From the NCBI GenBank assembly GCA_947472705.1, contig CANJDA010000018.1:1-20453 (forward strand): DNA of 20,453 nucleotides. Direction: 5' to 3'. Below are positions 1-7,261 of this stretch, one piece after another. Every line of letters begins with the position of its first letter. Position 1 is the stretch's first letter. Under the pieces are notes generated by a model that had not been told where the DNA came from, did no database searches, and was given only the letters and a program-made list of their open reading frames with translations. Position numbers and translations under genes: made by a program. The stretch comes from Flavobacteriaceae bacterium. Lineage in GTDB: Bacteria; Bacteroidota; Bacteroidia; Flavobacteriales; Flavobacteriaceae.

Positions 1-686
1 ATCGATGGACAAAAAAAAGAAAAGAAATCATTTTGTCTAGCAGAGTTGACAGTGCTCAATTGATTTTAGCGGCATTAAAAAAGCATGCCATCACTATTGA
101 AGCCTTTATTTCTGCCTCAGCTATTGGCTATTATGGTTCTGTAACTAAAACTGAAGTATTTGATGAAGATAGTCCTAAGGGTAACGATTTTTTAAGCAAT
201 GTGTGTTACGAATGGGAACAAGCTGCAGCAGATTTTAAATCGACCGGTGTAGCAGAAAGAGTGGTCATAGTAAGAACGGGGATAGTACTCGCCAAAAATG
301 AGGGCGCTTTACAGCAAATTATGAAACCGATACTATACGGCTTAGGTTCAGGACTAGGCAATGGCAATCAATACATGCCATGGATTCATATTCAAGATAT
401 GATTGGTATCTATAAATTTATTCTAGACAATAAAACTATTGACGAAACTTTCAATGCGGTTGCGCCACAACAGCTTACCAATTTAGAATTAACCAAAGCT
501 ATTGCGAAACAAGTAAACCGGCCGTTATTTTTACCCAACATTCCTAAGTGGTTTCTTCATTTGTTGTTTGGAGAAATGGCAACTATACTTTTAAATGGTA
601 GTAAAATTTCTTCTAAAAAAATAATAGCGGCTGGTTATAGATTCCAATATGAAAAGATTGAAGATGCTTTAAAAGTCCTTATTTAA
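1..686 (+). CDS. TIGR01777-family NAD(P)-dependent epimerase, 5'-truncated by the window edge
   Basis: This is the C-terminal three quarters of an SDR-type epimerase of the TIGR01777 / YfcH family (substrate unknown). The reading frame stays open to the left edge. Codons from position 3 read RWTKKRKEII and continue into SSRVDSAQL, which matches the family motif RWT..RK..I..SRv.st, so the TTG at 33 is internal and the true start lies outside the window. Visible family features are SASAIGYYG, the central VVIVRTGIVLAKNEGAL and the PWIHIQDM loop. The last ~50 residues form the DUF1731 domain typical of the family (PLFLPNIPKWFLHLLFGEMA, then KISSKKIIAAGYRF). The stop lies 2 bp from the stop of a convergent gene. 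Family assignment is secure; physiological role is unknown. Confidence 0.9.
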   Translation, partial: RWTKKRKEIILSSRVDSAQLILAALKKHAITIEAFISASAIGYYGSVTKTEVFDEDSPKGNDFLSNVCYEWEQAAADFKSTGVAERVVIVRTGIVLAKNEGALQQIMKPILYGLGSGLGNGNQYMPWIHIQDMIGIYKFILDNKTIDETFNAVAPQQLTNLELTKAIAKQVNRPLFLPNIPKWFLHLLFGEMATILLNGSKISSKKIIAAGYRFQYEKIEDALKVLI

Positions 687-688
687 GG

Positions 689-1123
689 CTATTTATTTGC
701 CGATTCAGGATAATCTTTACTTCGCTCCCCATTGATAAACATTTTTAGGGCATTAAAATGAATGGAAAACTCTACGGCTTGCCAATTCTTGTCCTCATCT
801 GCCTCTGGATTTGTATATTGGAACCAAAACGTATAAGCTGCATTATCATATCCTTTAGTAAATTTTGGCCCACCAGATTCATTGCATTCTATGCCCCATA
901 GTATTGCCTTTTTAAGCTGCTCGTGCTGTTGGTAAAAACCAGCCCCATTACCATTAAGTTCTACCGTGGGTTCCGTACCTTTAAAAAGATAAGTTCCCGT
1001 TATTGGATAATCTATATCGGTAGTAATGTAATGAATGCCATCTTTGGCTTCAATTTTAGTTTGGGCAAAACAATTCAGCGCAAATAGCATTATAGCAACG
1101 ATAAGTATTTTTTTTAAGTTCAT
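689..1123 (-). CDS. Small exported protein of unknown function
   Basis: A protein of about 144 residues. The frame can be extended to a TTG at 1144, but the ATG at 1123 gives a clean signal peptide (MNLKKILIVAIMLFALNCFAQ), so I prefer 1123. After cleavage at FAQ|TK the protein is predicted to be periplasmic or exported. The mature part has a conserved look: an ITTDIDYPITGTYLFKG segment, then GAGFYQQHEQLKKAILWGIE, an aromatic-rich AAYTFWFQY stretch and a C-terminal AVEFSIHFNALKMFINGE. I see no catalytic motif or named domain and do not recognise the family. It is convergent with the epimerase gene with only 2 bp between stops. I found no TAnnTTTG element upstream of its start. Confidence 0.75.
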   Translation of the reverse strand: MNLKKILIVAIMLFALNCFAQTKIEAKDGIHYITTDIDYPITGTYLFKGTEPTVELNGNGAGFYQQHEQLKKAILWGIECNESGGPKFTKGYDNAAYTFWFQYTNPEADEDKNWQAVEFSIHFNALKMFINGERSKDYPESANK

Positions 1124-1288
1124 AGAGTTTTGTTTTGTTTGCAATAAAAATAAAAACTATTGCGAGGAATAGTATATTCAAACGCAATAAATTATAAACA
1201 GTTTCATTCGGGAAATGTTGATTTCTTTTTTTTAAGTTACATTGCTAAAAAAAGTATTGGTAATAAATTGTAATGTTTTTAATTGTGA

Positions 1289-1423
1289 AAATCAACCCAC
1301 TTAAGCTACAAAACAATATCTAATTGTGAATTACAAATAGGACATCGTTATCTATCTGGAGTTTATAATGTTGTGGTAACACAAGGAAGTGAAGTTAAAA
1401 CACTTCGTGTAATCAAAAGATAA
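1289..1423 (+). pseudogene. Relic of a T9SS type A C-terminal sorting domain
   Basis: An open stretch of 44 codons is bounded upstream by an in-frame TGA (1286-1288) and ends at TAA 1421-1423. Its last ~30 residues read like the end of a type IX secretion type A tail (TIGR04183 / Por_Secre_tail): LQIGHRYLSGVYNVVV, then TQGSEVKTLRVIKR and the stop. The GVYxVxV strand followed by a basic KxxRVIKR end is the family hallmark. No start codon, signal peptide or passenger domain is present, and stop codons lie in the same frame upstream (1286-1288 and earlier). I read it as the 3' remnant of a deleted or decayed secreted-protein gene. A terminator follows at once, as expected for a real gene end. 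Confidence 0.65.
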
Positions 1424-1446
1424 TATTCATTTAGTATAAATAAAAA

Positions 1447-1477
1447 GGCCTCTCAAAATATGTAGAGGTCTTTTTTT
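1447..1477 (+). terminator. Rho-independent terminator after the sorting-tail relic
   Basis: The stem GGCCTCT (1447-1453) pairs with AGAGGTC (1464-1470) around a 10-nt loop, with one G-U wobble, and is followed by seven T (1471-1477). Five A precede the left arm, so it may also work in reverse. It sits 23 bp after the stop of the sorting-tail relic and appears to be the surviving end of that lost gene. It also insulates the promoter of the giant gene downstream. Confidence 0.75.
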
Positions 1478-1498
1478 ATGCAAATAACTAAAAATCAT

Positions 1499-1506
1499 TA
1501 TATTTG
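1499..1506 (+). promoter_or_regulatory. Candidate Bacteroidetes -7 element for the 1767-residue protein gene
   Basis: TATATTTG matches the Bacteroidetes sigma-A -7 consensus TAnnTTTG. It lies between the terminator at 1447-1477 and the ATG at 1595, giving a leader of roughly 80 nt. No clear TTTG/TTG -33 element lies about 19 bp upstream because the terminator T-run occupies that position, so the call rests on the -7 match and placement. Confidence 0.4.
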
Positions 1507-1594
1507 AGACTACTTTAAAACTATTAAGTAGAATTAATTTTACTAGTTAGCCTATAGCATGCTGACTGTTTTATAATATTAAATCCAATTCAAA

Positions 1595-4500
1595 ATGAAA
1601 CAAGTTTACTTAAAAAACGTAATAGGAAATAAATGGCAAATTTTAACAAAACTGTATCTTATAGTTTTTGTTTTTCTTTTGCTTCCTAACCACACTAATG
1701 CCACAGTAGGTAATTATTCTTTTACTTCTTCTTCAGGGACTTATACTGCATTATCAGGTGGAACGGTTGTAGTATCTGGTTCAACTTGGGATGATACAGC
1801 CTCTGCATTAATTACTATTCCCTATACATTTACCTATAACAATGTAGGTTATACTTCGTTGTGCATAAATTCTAATGGTTTTATTACATTGGGAGCCACT
1901 TCAGCTTCTGCGTCTTATTGTGGTCTTCAAAATAGTACAGCCAACTCAATAGCTGGTTTTGGTACTGACTTAGTAGGCGCCACTGCAACCTCTTCGGTTA
2001 AATATAGTGTTTTAGGCAGTGCCCCTAATCGTCAATTTGTGATTCAATGGGCAGAGTGTAAACACTTTGGTACTACTGGAGATAGTTATACTTTTCAGGT
2101 TGTTTTAAATGAAACTTCCAATACAATTCAAGTAATTTGGGGTCCGGTTACAGCTGTTACTGCCATGGGTGCCAATGCCTGTGCCGATAGTTCAACCGAA
2201 TCTGGAAACGTTGGTTTGTTGGGAAATTCTACTCAAGATTTTAATTTAAGAACAATCACAAATGGAACTAATACTTGGCTAACATCTACTGCTGGTGCTA
2301 CTATTAGTGCTGTAGGAAATATGTCATCATCAAACTTTCCGGCTTCAGGTTTAACTTATACTTGGACACCTCCAGCCGCCACACCTATGACCTTTACTTC
2401 CTGTACAACAGCATTTGTAAATAATGCATCAGGAGCACCTAGAGGGGCAACAAATAATGCCGTCATTCAAGTTCAAGTGGTGGTTACAGGTTCAACATCA
2501 CCATTTAATGTTACCAACCTAGCCCTTTCCACTACTGGATGTACCAACCCTTCAACCGATTTAACCAATGCAAAAGTATTTTTTACTGGAGGAAGCAATG
2601 TATTTTCCTCTGCCACCCAATTTGGAACCACAGTCGTAAGTCCGAATGGTGCTTATTCTGCTACAGGAGCTGCTACATTAGTAGAAGGAACAAACTATTT
2701 TTGGATTACCTATGATATAAAAGCTACGGCTACTCTTGGTAATCTTTTAAAAGGATGTTGTACACAAATAACTGGTTCTGGAACTATGGGTGTTAGAACA
2801 CCAACTGTCACCTGCCCTACTAGTTCACAATCAATCATTGATGAAGGAATATGGACAAAAGTTACTACAACAGCTCCACATGCTAATCATGGTGTAATGC
2901 TTTTGCTTTCAGATGGAAGTGTTATTTGTCATACAAATTCAGGTGGTGCTGATGGAAATGGAAATTTATGGGACAAACTTACCCCAGATGCTTTAGGAAG
3001 TTATATCAATGGGACATGGACAACTACAGCACCAATGGCAGATACACGCCTGTTTTTTTCATCTCAAGTATTAAAAGATGGCCGCGTTTATGTAGCTGGT
3101 GGTGAATATGGCACTGGTTTACAAAAAGCAGAAGTGTATGATCCAGTGGCCAATACATGGACAGCAGCGCCATCTCCTGGTGTAAATATTAGTGATGCTA
3201 ACTCTGAAATTTTAGAAGATGGAAGAGTGATGCAAGCCTTAGTAGCTGGAACACTTAAGGGTAATCAAATTTATAATCCTACAACCAATACTTTTGGTGC
3301 TGCCCCTTCTTGTTTAGGAATTCATAACGAGTCAGCTTGGATAAAACTGCCTGATAATAGTATTTTATTTGTAGATCGATTAAGTACAAGTTCTGAAAGA
3401 TATATACCTGCAAGCAATACTTGGGTTGCAGATGCAACTGTACCAGTAGCTCTATATGATTCTTTTGGAGATGAAACTGGTGGAGCTATATTATTGCCTG
3501 ATGGTAGAGCTTTTTTCTTAGGTGCACAGGGTACATCAGCATTTTACACTCCATCTGGAACTACTAGCCCTGGAACTTGGGCAGTTGGGCCAACACTACC
3601 CAACTCTACAGGAGCACCAGACGCTCCAATGGCTATGATGGCCAATGGAAAAGTACTTTGTGCCGTTTCACCTGCTCCTACTTCATCGGCAACACTATTT
3701 ATACCACCAACTTATTTCTATGAATTTGATTATGTAAGTAACACTTTTACACAAATTCATGCACCAGGCGGAGGATTATCTTTAAATATCGCTTGTTATC
3801 AAACTAATTTTCTCGATTTACCAGATGGTTCTGTAATGTATGCTCAAAATCAAAGTGCTAATTCATCTAATTATTACATATATACACCAACAGGTGCTCA
3901 AACTGCTGCAGGAAAACCAACTATTACAGGGATTACTCAAACTTCATGTACAGCTTATTCAATTGCGGGAACCAAATTTAATGGGATTTCTCAAGGAGCT
4001 AACTATGGTGACGATTGGCAGATGTCAACTAATTATCCTATCATTAGGTTAACTAATGGTTCCAACGTATATTACTGTCGTACTTTTAATTGGAATTCAA
4101 CTGGAGTTCGTAGAGGAACATTAGCTGACAGTGTTCAGTTTACATTACCTGCTGGATTGCCAATTGCAACTTACTCATTAGTAGTAACAGCTAATGGTAT
4201 TGCCTCTGATCCGATTTCCTTTACACCAAAACCTTTTTTAACAAGCACATTAACACCAAGTACATGTAGTAATGTTGCTTTTACTTATACTCCTACTCTA
4301 GCTCCTGCAACTGCCACATATTCTTGGACAAGAGCAGCAGTAGCTGGAATAAGTAATGCTGCTGTAACAACTCCTCAAACCACTGCACCGAATGAGTTAT
4401 TGGTAAATACTACTGCTAGTCCGATTAATGTAGTTTATGCTTTTACACTTACTTCTAATGGATGTACCAATACCCAAAATGTAACCGTTACAGTTAACCC

Positions 4501-6898
4501 ATCACCAGTTCCAACTATTACAGGGAACTCTCCTATTTGTATTAGTGCTATAACACTTACTACGGGAGCTTTTTCAAGTTATAGCTGGTCAACTGGAGCA
4601 ACAACTCAAAGTATATCGGTAAGTACAGCTGGTTCGTACACTGTTACGGTTACCAACGCAAATGGTTGTTCCGCAAGTACTTCAGTTACTACAGTACTTG
4701 ACACCAAAGCAATCACAGCCAGTGCTGGAGCCAATGGGACTATTTCACCTTCAGGGACTACAAATGTAAACTGTGGTGCCAATCAAACATATACTATCAC
4801 ACCAAGTGCCTGTTTTCAAATTGCAACCGTTTTAGTTGATGGTGTGAATAATCCAACTGCGGTAAGTACAGGAGCATTTACCTTTAGTAGTGTTTCAGCG
4901 ACACATACAATCAGTGCCACTTTTTCAGCTATAACCTATACTATTACTGCTAGTGCTGGAGCCAATGGAACTATTTCTCCAACGGGGGCAACTGCTGTAA
5001 ACTGTGGAGCTAACCAAACCTATACTATTACCCCAAGTGCATGTTATCAAATTGCAACAGTACTGGTTGATGGAGTAAATAATCCAACAGCGGTAAGTAC
5101 GGGAACTTTTACTTTTAGTAGTGTTTCTGCAGCCCATACCATTAGTGCTACTTTTTCGCTTAGAACCTATGCTATCACTGCTAGTGCTGGAGCCAATGGA
5201 ACTATTTCACCAACGGGTTCAACAAATGTAAACTGTGGTGCCAATCAAACATATACTATCACACCAAATGCCTGTTTTCAAATTGCTACCGTTTTAGTTG
5301 ATGGTGTTAATAATCCAACAGCAGTAAGTACGGGAACATTTACCTTTAGTAGTGTTTCAGCGACACATACAATCAGTGCCACTTTTTCGGCAATAACGTA
5401 TACAATTACTGCTAGTGCTGGAGCTAATGGTACTATTTCTCCAACAGGTGCAACAGCTGTAAACTGTGGAGCTAACCAAACCTATTCTATTACACCTAGT
5501 GCTTGTTATCAAATAGCAACCGTTTTGGTTGATGGTGTTAATAATCCGACGGCGGTAAGTACTGGAACTTTTACTTTTAGTAGTGTTTCAGCAGCCCATA
5601 CCATTAGTGCTACTTTTTCGCTTAGAACCTATGCTATCACAGCAAGTGCTGGAGCCAATGGAGCTATTTCTCCAACAGGTGCCTCAACTATAAATTGTGG
5701 CGCTAACCAAACTTATACAATCACACCAAGTGCTTGTTATCAAATAGCTACGGTATTGGTTGATGGTGTTAATAATCCGACGGCGGTAAGTACTGGAACT
5801 TTTACCTTTAGTAGTGTTTCAGCAGCCCATACCATTAGTGCTACTTTTTCGCTTAGAACCTATGCTTTCACAGCAAGTGCTGGAGCTAATGGAACTATTT
5901 CTCCAACGGGTACAACTAATGTAAACTGTGGTGCTAACCAAACCTATACTATTACTCCAAGTGCGTGTTATCAAATTGCAACGGTTTTGGTTGATGGTGT
6001 TAATAATCCGACGGCGGTAAGTACTGGAACTTTTACCTTTAGTAGTGTTTCAGCAGCACATACCATTAGTGCTACTTTTTCGCTTAGAACCTATGCTATC
6101 ACAGCCAGTGCTGGAGCTAATGGAACTATGTCTCCAACGGGTACTACTAATGTGAATTGTGGTGCCAATCAAACTTATACTATTACACCAAGTTCGTGTT
6201 ATCAAATTGCAACAGTATTAATAGATGGAGTAAATAATCCAACAGCAGTAAGTACAGGAACTTTTACCTTTAGTGGGGTTTCGACAGCACATACAATCAT
6301 TGCTACTTTTGTATTCAACTGTAGTTCAGTAGTCAATCTTAAGTTATTTATACAAGGATATTATAATACAGTAACTCATGCTATGAGACCCGTATTGGCA
6401 AATGAAAGTGTAGGAACAAGTACAACAAATGTTGATACTATTACTGTAGAATTAAGTAACTCAAGTACATTTGCTCTAGTAACTTCAACAACTGCAATGC
6501 TACAAACAAATGGAAATGCAGTGGCAACATTTAGTACGGCTCCAAGTGGTTCTTTCTATATTTGTGTTAAACACAGAAATGCTGTACAAACATGGAGTGC
6601 TAATCCGATAACTGTAGGTCCTACTGCTGCTACATATGATTTTTCAAATTTAGCCACGAAAGCATATGGTAATAACATGAAACTTTTAGAAACTGGCGTT
6701 TATGGATTCTATTCTGGAGATATTAACCAAGATGGATTTATTGAAGGACTCGATTTTGTTCCTTTATTTAATGATAGTGATAATCTTTTAGAAGGCTTTC
6801 AAACTAGTGATTTGAATGGAGATGGATTTGTTGAAGGGCTTGATTATCCGATTTTATTTAATAATTCAGATAACCTTATTGAGTCTTTACATCCTTAG
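1595..6898 (+). CDS. Giant exported multidomain protein: kelch/galactose-oxidase-like propeller, seven beta repeats, EF-hand C-terminal module
   Basis: 1767 residues. Order: hydrophobic export signal (1-37); beta-sandwich-like region (38-260) with NNVGYTSLCINSNGFITLG; BNR-associated N-terminal domain (about 262-412; GTNYFWITYDIKATATLGN is diagnostic); kelch/galactose-oxidase-like propeller (about 417-773) with repeated DGRVYVAGG / AEVYDPVANTW units; its usual partner beta domain (about 774-878; GDDWQMSTNYPIIRL, VVTANGIASDP); PKD-like and Ig-like domains (880-1037); seven 77-residue Flg_new_2/InlB-B-like repeats (1040-1572); and a C-terminal module (1573-1767) with two EF-hand loops at D1709-D1720 and D1739-D1750. 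The galactose-oxidase copper ligands could not be confirmed, so I do not call it an oxidase. It lacks a recognisable T9SS type A tail although its size and composition suggest T9SS cargo. It appears monocistronic. Architecture is confident; function is unknown, perhaps an adhesin or glycan binder. Confidence 0.9.
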   Translation: MKQVYLKNVIGNKWQILTKLYLIVFVFLLLPNHTNATVGNYSFTSSSGTYTALSGGTVVVSGSTWDDTASALITIPYTFTYNNVGYTSLCINSNGFITLGATSASASYCGLQNSTANSIAGFGTDLVGATATSSVKYSVLGSAPNRQFVIQWAECKHFGTTGDSYTFQVVLNETSNTIQVIWGPVTAVTAMGANACADSSTESGNVGLLGNSTQDFNLRTITNGTNTWLTSTAGATISAVGNMSSSNFPASGLTYTWTPPAATPMTFTSCTTAFVNNASGAPRGATNNAVIQVQVVVTGSTSPFNVTNLALSTTGCTNPSTDLTNAKVFFTGGSNVFSSATQFGTTVVSPNGAYSATGAATLVEGTNYFWITYDIKATATLGNLLKGCCTQITGSGTMGVRTPTVTCPTSSQSIIDEGIWTKVTTTAPHANHGVMLLLSDGSVICHTNSGGADGNGNLWDKLTPDALGSYINGTWTTTAPMADTRLFFSSQVLKDGRVYVAGGEYGTGLQKAEVYDPVANTWTAAPSPGVNISDANSEILEDGRVMQALVAGTLKGNQIYNPTTNTFGAAPSCLGIHNESAWIKLPDNSILFVDRLSTSSERYIPASNTWVADATVPVALYDSFGDETGGAILLPDGRAFFLGAQGTSAFYTPSGTTSPGTWAVGPTLPNSTGAPDAPMAMMANGKVLCAVSPAPTSSATLFIPPTYFYEFDYVSNTFTQIHAPGGGLSLNIACYQTNFLDLPDGSVMYAQNQSANSSNYYIYTPTGAQTAAGKPTITGITQTSCTAYSIAGTKFNGISQGANYGDDWQMSTNYPIIRLTNGSNVYYCRTFNWNSTGVRRGTLADSVQFTLPAGLPIATYSLVVTANGIASDPISFTPKPFLTSTLTPSTCSNVAFTYTPTLAPATATYSWTRAAVAGISNAAVTTPQTTAPNELLVNTTASPINVVYAFTLTSNGCTNTQNVTVTVNPSPVPTITGNSPICISAITLTTGAFSSYSWSTGATTQSISVSTAGSYTVTVTNANGCSASTSVTTVLDTKAITASAGANGTISPSGTTNVNCGANQTYTITPSACFQIATVLVDGVNNPTAVSTGAFTFSSVSATHTISATFSAITYTITASAGANGTISPTGATAVNCGANQTYTITPSACYQIATVLVDGVNNPTAVSTGTFTFSSVSAAHTISATFSLRTYAITASAGANGTISPTGSTNVNCGANQTYTITPNACFQIATVLVDGVNNPTAVSTGTFTFSSVSATHTISATFSAITYTITASAGANGTISPTGATAVNCGANQTYSITPSACYQIATVLVDGVNNPTAVSTGTFTFSSVSAAHTISATFSLRTYAITASAGANGAISPTGASTINCGANQTYTITPSACYQIATVLVDGVNNPTAVSTGTFTFSSVSAAHTISATFSLRTYAFTASAGANGTISPTGTTNVNCGANQTYTITPSACYQIATVLVDGVNNPTAVSTGTFTFSSVSAAHTISATFSLRTYAITASAGANGTMSPTGTTNVNCGANQTYTITPSSCYQIATVLIDGVNNPTAVSTGTFTFSGVSTAHTIIATFVFNCSSVVNLKLFIQGYYNTVTHAMRPVLANESVGTSTTNVDTITVELSNSSTFALVTSTTAMLQTNGNAVATFSTAPSGSFYICVKHRNAVQTWSANPITVGPTAATYDFSNLATKAYGNNMKLLETGVYGFYSGDINQDGFIEGLDFVPLFNDSDNLLEGFQTSDLNGDGFVEGLDYPILFNNSDNLIESLHP
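4712..6310 (+). repeat. Seven tandem 231-bp units (77-residue Flg_new_2/InlB-B-like repeats)
   Basis: Units start at 4712, 4943, 5174, 5405, 5636, 5867 and 6098, an exact 231-bp period; the last unit is 213 bp. Each begins ITASAGANGTISP (F in unit 6), contains VNCGANQTY and LVDGVNNPTAVSTG (I for V in unit 7), and ends near HTISATF. Two cysteines sit at unit positions 21 and 34 in all seven. Units 1 and 3 share CFQIA, SATHTI and SAITYT; units 2, 4, 5 and 6 share CYQIA, SAAHTI and SLRTYA; unit 7 has CYQIA with a divergent end. This implies duplication of a two-unit block followed by amplification of the second type. Units 4-6 are almost identical at the DNA level across their second halves. Confidence 0.93.
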
Positions 6899-6941
6899 TA
6901 CAATTTTATTCTTTACTAAAATAGACTAGTATAAAATATAG

Positions 6942-6981
6942 AATGTTCCGTAGTTCATATGAGTTACGGAACATTTTTTTT
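6942..6981 (+). terminator. Strong rho-independent terminator of the 1767-residue protein gene
   Basis: A perfect 11-bp inverted repeat, AATGTTCCGTA (6942-6952) and TACGGAACATT (6965-6975), encloses a 12-nt loop and runs into eight T (6974-6981). It begins 43 bp after the stop at 6898. A short open frame starting at 6943 overlaps this hairpin and is not a gene. Confidence 0.88.
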
Positions 6982-6984
6982 GTG

Positions 6985-7123
6985 TCCAACAACAGATACT
7001 TAAGCTCCAACAACAAATGCTTTAGCTTCAACAACAAATGCTTTAGCTTCAACAACAGTTACTTTGGCTCCAACAACAAATGCTTTAGCTCCAACAACAC
7101 TTACTTTGGCTCCAACAACAGTT
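6985..7123. repeat. Intergenic 21-bp tandem repeat, six full copies plus 13 bp
   Basis: Units of the form TCCAACAACAAATGCTTTAGC begin at 6985, 7006, 7027, 7048, 7069 and 7090, with a partial seventh at 7111-7123. Two subtypes interleave: one with AAATGCTTTAGC (units 2, 3, 5) and one ending TTACTTTGGC (units 4, 6); unit 1 is the most diverged. The array starts 4 bp after the terminator T-run and ends about 58 bp before the TonB receptor promoter. The period is a multiple of three and units 2-6 stay open in several frames (SNNKCFS or PTTNALA forward; AKAFVVG reverse), but no credible start or product exists. It is probably a variable-number intergenic repeat. Confidence 0.85.
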
Positions 7124-7180
7124 TTATTAATCACAAATTATTGTAATCTTCTAACTTCCTGAGAACATTTACTTGTAGCA

Positions 7181-7211
7181 TTTGGTATTTATTTTTATTG
7201 TTCTATTTTTG
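7181..7211 (+). promoter_or_regulatory. Consensus Bacteroidetes promoter for the TonB receptor gene
   Basis: TTTG at 7181-7184 is followed after exactly 19 bp by TATTTTTG at 7204-7211, matching the Bacteroidetes vegetative promoter pattern TTTG-N19-TAnnTTTG. The expected transcript would start a few bases after 7211, giving a leader of about 45 nt before the ATG at 7262. No operator-like inverted repeat (for example a Fur box) was recognised around it. Confidence 0.65.
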
Positions 7212-7261
7212 AAAATTCAAGTATAAAAATTTGCTTGAATTTAAATTAAGACTAGAAAATA

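Larger units (their letters stand above)
1124..1594. other. Intergenic stretch of ~470 bp
   Basis: Besides the T9SS tail relic (1289-1423), the terminator (1447-1477) and a -7 element (1499-1506), this stretch is AT-rich with stops in all frames. No RNA gene, mobile-element end or long inverted repeat was seen. Positions 1124-1288 should hold the promoter of the minus-strand small exported protein, but no consensus TAnnTTTG is visible there on that strand. Confidence 0.6.
6899..7261. other. Intergenic stretch of ~360 bp
   Basis: It holds, in order, the terminator of the upstream giant gene (6942-6981), the 21-bp tandem repeat (6985-7123), and the promoter of the TonB receptor gene (7181-7211). 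I see no RNA gene and no believable small protein gene in it. Confidence 0.7.

Noticed and set aside
33..686. Epimerase gene starting at the TTG at position 33
   Set aside because: In-frame codons upstream to position 3 encode the conserved RWTKKRKEI segment, so the gene continues beyond the left edge.
4925..5137. Minus-strand open frame inside the repeat array
   Set aside because: It is a shadow of the plus-strand repeat-coding frame; the plus frame has clear protein-level conservation between units.
4712..6310. CRISPR-like regular repeat spacing
   Set aside because: Units are 231 bp, contiguous, protein-coding and without unique spacers.
1595..6898. Naming the propeller protein a galactose or glyoxal oxidase
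   Set aside because: The fold and partner domain resemble that family, but the copper-ligand Tyr/His/Cys set could not be located with confidence.
6985..7123. CRISPR array or attachment-site cluster
   Set aside because: 21-bp units abut one another with no spacers, and no cas, integrase or phage gene is near.
6943..7146. 67-codon open frame with Asn-rich heptads
   Set aside because: It starts inside the terminator stem and consists of the 21-bp tandem repeat; no leader, no domain, and biased composition explained by the repeat.
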